64,000 nt of DNA from Heterobasidion occidentale (Eukaryota; Basidiomycota; Agaricomycetes; Russulales; Bondarzewiaceae): positions 3,224,001 through 3,288,000 of the forward strand of contig JBCAQO010000003.1 of assembly GCA_039111635.1 (NCBI GenBank), written 5' to 3'. The notes under the pieces were generated by a model. The model saw only the letters and a list, made by a program, of their open reading frames with translations, was not told the DNA's origin and did not search any database. The position numbers were made by a program, and so were the translations under genes. Every line of letters begins with the position of its first letter. The first letter of the stretch is position 1. This document shows positions 31,127-41,600 of this stretch, piece after piece.

Positions 31127-31943
31127 TGTTAGGTCAGAGACCTATCACGTGCACCGATGCACAAAGGGGATCCCTAGGCTAAACTTCCACAGTGTCGTAA
31201 AGTCGTAGACTCCAATGAATGAAGACGACCAATGGTCTTTGAGCCCTTTTAAGAAACTCAGGGTTGCTTTCTGCCTTGTCCTCAAAGAGGTTAAGAAAAT
31301 GATCTTTGAGGTCCTCTCAATGGTGAGAAGGAACTGGATGATCTTCTCCTGTCCAACAGATGACACAAGGAGGTGTCCAACTGAGAACACGGAAGGTGGC
31401 GAGGCCGGTGTAGTAGTGGGTGAGTAGAGAGAGAAAAGGGAAGTGAGATGGGTCCAGTGCGTTGTCAGACCATGTAAAGGAGTTTCAGATCTGACAGAGA
31501 TCACAAAGTGTGGGCTAGGAAGGTAGCCAGACACCGGGTGTAGTGCAAAGATCAAATGTATTACAGGTGAACGAGCTGAACTTCTTAGAAGCTCATCTCG
31601 CCTATTTATACAAAGAAGTATCTAGGGCAGGATTGAGATCTGGTCTGTGCGCTTTTCAGGTACTAAAGTAAATGATTGAGATCCGTAAGCGAAGATGTGT
31701 CATTGATCTAAGTATAGTACAAGATTACTAATGTCTGTCCACATCATGATCGAGCAGGAACCAGGGACAGGGCCAGGAACCAATGTCTATCCACATCAAG
31801 AACCAGGAACCGTAAGTGTTCATGCAGTCAGCATGTCAATGGAAATGAGTCATGGAGAACGGTCCGAGACTGTATCACATCTGAAGCACTTGACCAGCTC
31901 ATTTGCTCATGTGCAAAGCACGTGTTAGGACACGGTCCTAACA
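31127..31943 (-). repeat. 5' LTR of gypsy C
   Basis: 817 bp with 7-bp terminal inverted repeats TGTTAGG...CCTAACA. The TATAAATAGG promoter box lies on the minus strand at 31610-31601. No partner LTR is present in the window. Confidence 0.85.
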
Positions 31944-31948
31944 GTATG

Positions 31949-32606
31949 TAGACATGTCAAAATGTTAGGACCACAAGTGATAAGAAATAAATGGACTCTG
32001 CTATGGAGCTTGGCATGCCTTGCTAATTCTACACTAGAAATGTAATTGGCAAGCATGATTCAGTATGACTAAAGGCTTAAAGTGATTGTTTGACTCTGTA
32101 GTCTGTATCATGTTTTGAGTCTCCTTTCTTAGTCACTGCTCAGCTCTTTTTTCTTCTCTTTAATAATTACAAACAAAGAAATAGTGACATTATTGGTATC
32201 TTTAGGTTCCAGGTTTATTGACAATAATTCACCATATAGAGAAGTCATCCATTGTCTCTCACATGTTACTTTGCACATGCTTTAAGTCATAAGGATTGGG
32301 TTACCCTTATCTCTCAATCTCGCAAAAGTTGTCCATTGTCCCCCACATGCTCTAAGCCATGAGGGTACATTCCACTCTTGTGAAAATTGTTCTGTTGTCT
32401 ATTATATGTCACCTCTCATATGCATTGAGTCACTCTCATGTCTATTTTCCCTGCTGAGCATGCAGTACCTAGTCCAATGGTCTGAGGAGAAGTCTTCTCC
32501 TTTGAGTATTGTCTTATCATAATTGAAGCTGGAAGGATGAGAGGTTGTCTTTGAGAACGTTATAAGCACACTTTGTACATAGATTTTCATTAGTCAATGA
32601 ACTTGA
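31949..32606. other. Non-coding stretch between gypsy C and copia
   Basis: No protein-like frame. Three loose, diverged repeats (TCCATTGTC...CACATG near 32247 and 32332, a weaker one near 32395) are visible. Without the copia insertion this sequence would be the upstream region of URB1. Confidence 0.4.
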
Positions 32607-32967
32607 TGTCAGGGTTTATGAGAGCAGAGTTGGGCTAGCAAGAAATAAAAGGCTCAGTAATTGTAAGAGAATTACTGAGTATACTATTATGTACTTAGCA
32701 AGAAATGAAATGCTACGGTACATTAGACAGATTGTATAAAAGGTAAGTAACTGTGCGCACCTCAATAATTACAAGAGAATTACTGAGGGGACACGACGTA
32801 CCGCGCAGTGCAATAGTGATGCACTTTGGAGTTAGAAAACATGTGGCTGTATAGTAATAAGCCATCAAAGGCCAAAAAAGGAAGTAGTGTCAAATAACTG
32901 AAACATAAGTAAGAGTCCGTTGCAGAGAATAAATACAATATGCAAGGCGTGTTTGATAACCCCAACA
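32607..32967 (-). repeat. 3' LTR of the copia element
   Basis: 361 bp, TGTCAGGGTTT...GATAACCCCAACA. It differs from the other LTR by many substitutions and about 23 bp of indels, indicating an old insertion. Confidence 0.9.
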
Positions 32968-32976
32968 CTTCCCCTC
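32968..32976 (-). promoter_or_regulatory. Polypurine tract of the copia element
   Basis: On the minus strand GAGGGGAAG directly precedes the TG of the 3' LTR. Confidence 0.7.
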
Positions 32977-35900
32977 AAATTGCCTTGTGTCCAATAAGGC
33001 CTGAGAACTTCTCCACCTTTGGATATGCCAAGGACTTCATAAACAGATCTGCAGCTATCTCATTGGTCAGACAGTATAAGATCAAGATCTTGCCACTGGT
33101 GACAGTTTCCCAAATGAAGTGGAAGCAAATGTTGATGTGCTTTGTACGAGCATGGAAAGCATTATCGCGAGCAAGTGCAATTGCCGATTGGTTGTCACAG
33201 TACAGAATGACAAAGGAATGAGGAGTGCTGAAGATGTCATAAAAAAAGTTCCGAAGCCAGATAGCTTTCTTTGCAGCATAGGTGGCAGCAACATATTCCG
33301 CTTCTGTACTCAACAGTGCAACAATTGGCTGCTTCTTTGATGACCAGGAGATTGCTCCCCCATCATATAGACGTACCCTGATATCAAGTGTTGGTGCTCC
33401 TGTGATCCTCAATCAGAGTCTGTAAAGCCTTTGAGACCGCTGTTGATGGCTCCAAAGACCAGCCAATACTTGCACGTGCCCTTCAGATACCAAATAACAC
33501 ACTTGATAGCTTCCCAGTGAACCTTCCCAGGGTTCTGCATATACTGCACCAGGTGTGACATGGCATGCACAATGTCCAGGTGCGTTGCAACTGCAGCATA
33601 CATTGCCAAGCCAACAGCTTCACAAAATGGCATGTTCCACATTTTGTAATACTCGCGTGGGGTAGCCGGAGACTGGTTGCAACTGAGAGGGAAGTTTGGA
33701 TCAAGTGGGATTGTGAGCGCTTTTGCGTTCTTAAGGTTGAAGCAGGAGACAACTATATCAACATAGGCATGCTGCAAGAGGAAGATGGTGCAAGCCTTGC
33801 AATTCCGCTTGATCTCCATACCAAGTAGCCAATGGATCTCTCAGAGATCTGACATCTCAAAGACCTTGTTAAGCTTTCCCTTAAGCTATTCAGAAAGCCG
33901 CAGCATGCTGGCAAGAAGCACAAGGTCATAGACAGAAGCTACAATAATCAGAATGTTCTTTGCAACTCACTTGTAGAACACACTGTGATCAACCGAGCAG
34001 CATGTAAAACCAAGCTTGTAGAACACCTCACAAAGACACTTGTACCACCCTTGGCCCAACTGCTTCAGCCCGTAAATGGTTTAAAGAGGTGATGGACCTT
34101 TCAAGCATCTTTGGGGGTTATGAAGCTAGGAGGTTGTTCCATGAAAATGTCCTCCTTGAGCACTCCATTGAGGTAGGCATTCTTTACGTCCATTTGATGG
34201 ATCTCCCAGTCATTCTGAGCGGCCACAGCGAGCAAAGTGCGGAGAGAATTGAGCTTAGCGACAGGTACAAAGGTGTCAGTGTAGTCAATTCCAGGGACTT
34301 GAGTGAATCCCTGCATGACAAGCCATGCCTTGTACTTCATGATCTCGCCAGAAAAGCCATACTTGATCTTGAAGACCTATTTGCTACCAACAACATTTGC
34401 ATTTGGAGGCCGGTCAACAAGTTCCCAAGTCCCCAGCTGCTCAATCATAGAGAGCTTATTCTTGGTAGCGGCTTCCCAGTGTGGCCAGTCAGTGCTTCGA
34501 CACGCTTCTGTCACAGTCCATGGTTTGTGACCATTTGTCACATGCATGGCTAGCACGTGTTTGACAGTGCACACGCCTCCTTCTTTCCATTCCTCTTCCT
34601 TGTCCCCGTTATTTGGTGCCTCTACAACACCTGCAAAGCCCCTGGAGGACACAGCTAAAAAGATGGAATGTGGAAGACCTAAAGTGACACCCTCACCGGC
34701 CTACAAGTGGCACACATAAGCAGATGGCCAAATCTTGTGTCATGGCCTTCCAACAGGCTCAGGTGCTATGTCCTGGGGCTCCATATCAACGCTGCAGGGT
34801 CCGGGGTCAATTGCAAGGATCTGTGGGGTCACACTGGACTGAAAATGAGAGGAAGCAACAGAGGAATTGGATACAACTTTGTTGTCATCATTATTGGTGA
34901 GTTGTTTCTTGTTTGTTTGCTGTGAGGCGTCGGGGGAATGGCTAGCGGAGGATGGAGACATTGATGGTGCCATCTTGGTGCCATTTTCATCCAGTGGCGA
35001 CTGGCGCAGTACGTTTGGGGCATCTTGAGGTAACATCTCCCCCTCGACCAGAATCGTGCCATCACCTCATTTTCTTTCCACAAAAACAACATTCCTTTTC
35101 ACACTGACCTTCCACTTCCCTGTCCAATAGCCTTTGCTCTGGGTGTTGTACCCAACAAACTGGCCTTCATCTACTTTGGACTCCCACTTCCGTAGGTCCT
35201 GCAGATTGGGCTTCTTGCCCATTGCAACCTCAAGTGGTGTCTTGCCGAACAGTGCACGTGTTCCGGTACAATTCCAGATCCATATACAGTGGCTGATGGC
35301 TTCAGCCCACAAGAACTTTGGAAGCCCTGCTTCCAAAAGCATTGCAATGGCGCATGTGAGTAGTGTGCCATTGATTTGTTCCACGTATCTGTTTTGCTAT
35401 GGAGAATCATGAACAGTAAGCTCATAACAGGTTCCATCCACCTTCAGCTTCTGCTTAAAGCTTTTGCTTAGGTATTCCCCTCCATGATCTGTGCAAAGGG
35501 TCCTAATCTTCTGGCCACAATGCACTTCCATCCAAGCTTTGTGGGTCTCGTAGGAGGTGATAGTATCTACCTTCTTTTTTTGGAAGAAGACAGCTAACTT
35601 GCTAGAGTGATCATCTAGCCAAGTTGAGAAATACTGGCTTCCCCCAATTGATGTGAACTGTGTAGGACCCCACACATCAGAATGCACAAGCTCTCTGTAG
35701 CAAGACGCACGCAGCAATGTTCTTTCCGCTAGAAATGGCACCTGTTTGATTTTTGCACGGATGTAGGATTTGCAGACCATGTCATTGGTGTCTGTACCAT
35801 CAAGGGTGATTCCTTTGGCTAATGTTTCTGCACAAGCTCTCGCATGGTATCAACGGCAATGTGTCCCAACTGGCGGTAAAGTTTTGCCAATCCTAAGGTA

Positions 35901-38063
35901 AGGGTACCTGTTGTGGCCACATTTGCTTGCACCTAGAGCTTTGGACTAATAAATTTGTACAGTCCATCCTTCTTGGGAATCCTTCTGATAGTCTCCCCCT
36001 ACAGGTTGATAAGGTACAACACACTATTCTTGACGCAAAGCTTATATCCCACCTGATCAGCTCGTGGTACCAATAGCAGTGTAAGTGCCATTTTAGAAGC
36101 ATATAGCATGTCCTTCAAGAGAAGCAATATTGTTCCATCTCCATTTGGTAAGCAATATTGTTCCATCTCTATTTGGTAAGTTGAGTTCTAGGGTTCCGTG
36201 GCCTAATGCCATAAACATCCACTTATTTGCCACACAAATAGGTTCTGGATTGATCTCGGTGAAGTCCATGAATTGGTTGCAGTACAGGGACATGTGGTGG
36301 CTAGCCCCAGTGTTGATGCATGTCATCATCATGGAAGACAACATAACACTGGCTCCATCGAGCACTGAGAGCGCTTTGACACCTATTGTGGCCATAAAGC
36401 CCTCTGCATGCTTGGCCATGTTTCCCTGTTTCCCTTTCCACCCTTTTCTCTCCCCTTTCTGCTCCCCTTTCTGATCCTCATTCTCTTTGCCTTCGTTAGA
36501 TCCACCACTACCAGGAGCTCATGTTAAGAGCCGGCTCATAACACATGATATATGATCATCTGATCATATGACGCGCGGTCTATGACCAACGGATACGACC
36601 TATACCCGGTGACCGACCCCTTGACTTCACCAACGGACATTGAGTTATCTTATCTTATCTTTTGTTCCTGAATTAACGATCAGTTACATTACTGACATCA
36701 TTGATTGCATCATGCTTCTCTGATTGCATCATAGATTACATCACTCCGATCGTTGATCATTTACTTCTATTTGCCTCGGTGCCTTAAGCACAGACCTTCT
36801 GTAGATCTTGCCCTAAAGCAGATCACGTATATATAGAACAAGCCAGAGACCTGTCTCGCCAGCTCATTCACCTTTGTTACCTCCCACCTGTTCTTACTCT
36901 TGACCTTTGGTACTAGCCATACCTCTGCTACATCATAGTCTTTGCCATTGGGCCAGACCTTTGATTGTCAATAGAACATCTGACTAAACATTGGTTTAAC
37001 TTGTCTCTGCGTTTCTCTCTATTATCATCCTCAACCACTCAGTCGTCATTTCAATACTGGCTGAGTTCTATATAGGACTAGCAGTATTCTATCTCGACTT
37101 TAGTGGGCAGCATATCTACTGCCATCCAGGCCCGCATCAGGTCGTACCCTCACACCTGTGGGAAAACCTTTGTGCATTCCTGGAGACACGATACCATCAC
37201 AAATCCCTCGTGCATTCCGAATTATGCACACAGTTAGCCGCTGGCGCTTTCATCGGACGCACTTGGATTTGGCACGTCCCTCAGTGACTCAGGAGCCTCT
37301 TGGCACATCATGTGCGAAGACTAGGTCTTAACAGCTCAACACTCAGCCTTTGTGTGACTGCATTTGTTGCAGTTCTAGCAGATGATCCCATGGCCACCCT
37401 TCTTTGTGCCTGGCTTCAAGCTGTCACCCTTTGCATTGGTGTACAGTGCTTCTCCCCCCAAAGGTTTGGTCTTCTTTGGGTAACTTGAAGTCAATGACTG
37501 ATCCTCATCATAGACTTCTAGAATGTACTGCATTAGGGTTGATAGTGTGAGAGGCTTCCCTGTCACGTGAGCTACACTAGTGATTATACAGAGTGAGGTA
37601 TAGTAGTGGGAGGGAGGGATGACATGATCATTGCAGAAAAGTTGCTGTCTTCTATTTTGGCTCCCATTCTGGCTAACAACTCCTTTGACTATAGTAGGGA
37701 ATCTAGATGGGCTTGGATATCACCACCTTCTGCACACCTCGCTTTCATCATCCGACAATGAATGACAACCTTTGTAAGGTCTAACTTCTGTTGGAATTCA
37801 TTTGTGATAGCAGAAGCTTCATCCTATTCAAACTTTGCAATCTTTTGATCTAGATTGTTGTGTTCAAGGATGTTATGGAGTATGGGAACATGATCTTTGG
37901 GAAGAAGGGAGGGGTCCGCTTCTTGTGTTACAGTGCCATTCAGATGTTGTACCAGGCCTTGTGCCTTGATAGAGTTCTCAAGTCTGGTCTTGTATGTGAT
38001 CCAGTTTGAGCCGTCAGAAGCAAGCTTTGGAATACTGTAGAAATTCTGTGAATTAGATGACAT
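32975..38063 (-). pseudogene. Copia Gag-Pol, multiply broken
   Basis: I place the start at 38063 (MSSNSQNFYSIPKLASDG) because the ATG at 38084 lies in the PBS. Gag continues to 37340, is split by the solo LTR, then resumes. Integrase has the D-D-E region as VHSDVWGP, CTDHGGEYLSK and YVEQINGTL. RT has AWLVMQGFTQVPGIDYTDTF and IHQMDVKNAYLNGVL; where YVDD is expected it reads SVYDLVLLA, so the catalytic pair is lost. RNase H has ISWSSKKQPIVALLSTEAEY and LYCDNQSAIALA. Stops and shifts occur throughout. Confidence 0.85.
36522..37333. mobile_element. Solo LTR nested in the copia element
   Basis: 812 bp with TGTTAAGA...TCTTAACA ends and the target duplication GCTCA on both sides (36517-36521 and 37334-37338). 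The host copia frame resumes on both sides. A TATATATAG box occurs near 36830. No coding sequence is inside, so internal sequence was removed by LTR-LTR recombination. Its first 100 bp also occur at 11335-11434. The superfamily cannot be told from the LTR alone. Confidence 0.88.
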
Positions 38064-38076
38064 CTGTAGGTCACCA

Positions 38077-38087
38077 GGGCCCATAAC
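38077..38087 (-). promoter_or_regulatory. Copia primer-binding site, half-tRNA type
   Basis: The minus strand reads GTTATGGGCCC one base after the 5' LTR. It is complementary to the anticodon stem-loop region of initiator tRNA-Met (GGGCCCAUAAC), not to the tRNA 3' end. This is the internal priming known for Drosophila copia and yeast Ty5. Confidence 0.75.
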
Positions 38088-38088
38088 T

Positions 38089-38426
38089 TGTCAGGGTTTG
38101 CGAGAGCGGAGTCAGGCTAGTGATAAATGAAAGGCTCAGTAATTGTGAGAGAATCACTGAGTATACTATCATGTACCTAGCAAGAAATGAAAGGCTACAG
38201 TACATTAGACAGATTGTGTAAAAGATAAGTAACTGTGCTCACCTTAGTAATTGCGAGAGAATTACTAAGAGGACACAACACACGTTGGAGTCAGAAAACA
38301 TGTGGCTGTATAGTAATAAGCCACCAAAGGCCAGAAAAGGAAGTAGCATTGGATAACTGAAATGTAAGTAAGAGTCCGTCGCAGAGAATAGAGACAATGA
38401 GCAAGGTGCATTTGATAACCCCAACA
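38089..38426 (-). repeat. 5' LTR of the copia element
   Basis: 338 bp, TGTCAGGGTTTGCG...GATAACCCCAACA, followed by the CTTGA target duplication. Confidence 0.9.
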
Positions 38427-38668
38427 CTTGAATGGTGCCAGGTGTTGCCCAGAGGGCCATGGTATTGAGACATTTGGTCAGGTATTTACAGTAATTTAAT
38501 AGTAGTTGGAGAGTGTGCAGGAGGTAGGCAGTCAGAATGGCTAAACCATACTCAACTGTGGTCCAGGCATTGCAGGCAGATGAGTCTCAACAGAGGACCA
38601 TGTGATCCGTGGGAATGTAGATGGACGCCTTCCAAACCGGGACACACCTTGGACTTGGCAGGCAAAAG

Positions 38669-41600
38669 ATGCCCGCCGTTCCACCTCAGAGGGGCGAACC
38701 TCCAAGGAAACGCGTCAAGCTCGATGCAGACTCGAGAGCGTCGCATACTTTTGCCAACATCGGGCAAATCAGGGCGAGCTTACGCAGTCAACATCAAGAC
38801 GGCCTCACAGAAGGTACGCCTTGGTTCACACATCTCTCTGTCTGTGCTCACGGTCATTTAGCTTTGACCGCATTGCGGAACCAATTCACCGTCAAGACGA
38901 ATGAAGGAACGATATCGCCTCAGGATGCGCGCTTAGTCTTAGCGAGAGAGTGGATGGAAGTGGATCCGAGTGCGCAAGAGCTGTTTGCGTTATGGGAGGG
39001 GGCAAATCAGGTACGAACCCCACCAATCTTCCTCCCCGCATGCTGACGACGGCCTCAGCGTCAATTTTCATTTTTAGCTCTCGTTCTTTCCGTCATATCG
39101 TCCCTCTTGACCGTCCTCTCCTCTCACTACACGTATCATGCGTTTGGATATCCCATTCTCAAAACCCTGCTCTCACCACAATGGATGCGTCACCTCAACT
39201 CGTACTTGGGCGGATCGCATAACGACCTTATCATGGCAGCCCTCAAGGTCCTCAACGCTATGACTGCGTTTGCGAGTGGGAAAGAACGGAAAGCCTTGTT
39301 TGAAGCGTTTGCATGGGAAACGAAGGTCCGTTGTTTTGTCATGGCCATTCGGTGTTTTCTAAACCTCTATGCAGTCATTGCCAAAACTTTTCTTCATGAG
39401 GCGGAAGGGAAAAAATAACCAGTCTGTAGATGTAGTGTCGCGACCAGGCAAGTCGTTCAACAAGTATCAAAGGTTCGGTAACTCACAACTTGATTTTTAA
39501 GACATCCGAACCCTCTACATCAATTTTATTCTGTCCTTCGTAGATACTACCGTCTCAAGCTCTGTCAAAACTCTTTTTCTTGAGCAGCGGCGTGATGTCT
39601 TCTTGTCCGTGTTCAAAGGCCTTATCCCAAGACCCGTACTTAGTCGTGCAAAAAGTACTGGAAGTGTGTTGGGCTGGCATCTGGTCAGACCATAAAATCA
39701 AAAGGACGCTCAAAGTCGGTCTGTTCAACGAGGCGTGCCTCTCTCAGGTAAGCTTTTTACACATCCTCTCTTCGGTACGGTGTATGAATAGCTATCAGAT
39801 CATCAAACTTTATGATCGTTCATTGCCGGAAGGACCTGACGATGAACAGGTGCCTGCCGACCTTATTCACCACTTTTTACTTGCTATCTGCACTCGGCCT
39901 GGAATTGGAGTCTGCTTCCGAGATCGTGGTTGGTATCCGCGAGAAACCGATGACGACGAACGAACCACAGAAATGGACGCTGGGGACGCGTATCCGAGGG
40001 GCGGTCGAGTGTACAACAAGATCCTTGGTAATCTATTGCGCACGCTTCGAGTGAACGACGATGCTCGGCAACAGGAGCTCGCGCACAGAATTTTATCCGC
40101 GTGTCCTGAGCTTGTCGCTAGGTATGTCTTCTACAAAGTTGCAAGAAACGAGTTTGACGGCGATTTCAGATACTGGTCGGCAGCGGCGCTTACCCTCGAG
40201 CCGCGTCTGTCGTCGAAGTGGATAGCAAATATTTCATTTTTTGCCACAGTCTTGTCGCTTCCAGTACCCGAAGCTTGCTTTCTGCTCCCAAACAGCTCGT
40301 TGTACCAGCCGACGCCACCACCGCTGTCAGTGGTAATTGAAAACGTGCTACCGTCAGTGAATACGAAGGCACATTTCTCGCGCGGGTTGCAGTCGACATC
40401 GCCTCTTGTGCAGCACTATACGGCACTTGCCATTGCGAAGTGCTTGACGAAGTACAAGACGGTGTTGACATTTTTCCGCAAGGTTCAAGCAGTACTTGAG
40501 GAAGATGAAGATGGGGGGCAGTGGAGCAGACGACGCCAGGAGATCGAGCGGGAGGTCCGCCGTCGGGTTCCTGATTTACAGGTCATCGTCGCGTTCTCAC
40601 AACAAAAGTCTGGTGATGGCGCTGCCACGCAGAACGCCACTCAGGCGGCCTTGCTAGCGGAGAGCTCGACTAGGTTGCTTTGGCTATATCACCAGTGTCT
40701 CCCTTCTCTCGTCGCCGAGGCACGGTTTGACGTTGGAAAGTTACTGCTCTACATATCTGACACTGTTCTCCCAGAGCGAAATTCACTGGATCCTATTTCT
40801 GGTTTAGCGACATTACGTCAATTGCATGTTTTACGGCTGCTGCAGGAGAGCGAACAATTTGCGTGGTCCGGCAAGACTGGTGAGCAAAATTGATCGACTG
40901 TTATATATCTCACTCTCACGAGTCTCATGCGTTTGTAGGCTCCCACACACATCTCTACGTCCTACTGAACAATTACACTGCAACAGAGTCTACGGCTATC
41001 CGAGACGCCATCGAGGCGCTTGTATCTCACGTTTTATCCGAGAGCATACTCTTCAAACACGATCCAGATGAAGTACACTTTTGGCTCGCTTCGTTACCAT
41101 TCTTGAAACGCGCTTCCGGCGCTGAGGCTCCCGATGGCGCCGCTCTAACTGATGAGAGGCAGACAGTGATCGCTTTTCTGGATGAGTGCGTGCAGCGCTG
41201 CATGAAGACACCTTACCGATATCTCGAAGACCTGGATGCTCTTGTACCATCTTCTAGCGCTGATCTAGGGCGCGACTCCCAACCGCCAGACGCTCGACCA
41301 AGTCCACTAATGATGACGGTGGTAGAACAGCTCGCTCATAAAGTCGCTGGTAGCCTTCTTGCTCCTTCGGACGTGTTGGCTGTCGTTACTTTCATCCGAA
41401 AACTCGTGCTCAAGATCGCAGGCAAGCAACAGGACATTCGGATTATCAATTCAATAGTCGACAGAATAACATCCCTTCCGTTCGACGAACATTTGTCTGC
41501 AAAATTCCCTGTCCTCAAGCAAGCGGTTCTCCGAGAGATATTGATTTTACGTGTCTGTTTGCGTAGCATCGCAGAGTCGCCCATCTCTGTTCGGATGGAA

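Larger units (their letters stand above)
24624..31943 (-). mobile_element. Gypsy element C: decayed chromodomain Ty3/gypsy retrotransposon
   Basis: Minus-strand order: 5' LTR (31127-31943), PBS, a long Gag precursor region, CCHC knuckle, retropepsin, RT, RNase H, integrase, chromodomain ending at 24696. It is unrelated in sequence to A and B. Multiple stops and frame changes interrupt the coding region. The 3' LTR is absent; the gap begins 72 bp after the pol stop. Confidence 0.88.
32607..38426 (-). mobile_element. Ty1/copia retrotransposon, decayed, with nested solo LTR
   Basis: LTRs at 32607-32967 and 38089-38426 (TGTCAGGG...CCCCAACA) are flanked by the 5-bp target duplication CTTGA (32602-32606 and 38427-38431). 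The minus strand encodes Gag, integrase, RT and RNase H in copia order. A half-tRNA PBS adjoins the 5' LTR and a polypurine tract the 3' LTR. Many stops, and a lost RT YVDD box, show the copy is dead. It sits about 240 bp upstream of the URB1 start. Confidence 0.92.

Noticed and set aside
38084..38084. ATG at 38084 as copia gag start
   Set aside because: It lies inside the primer-binding site; the ATG at 38063 begins the conserved MSSNSQNFYSIPKL stretch.
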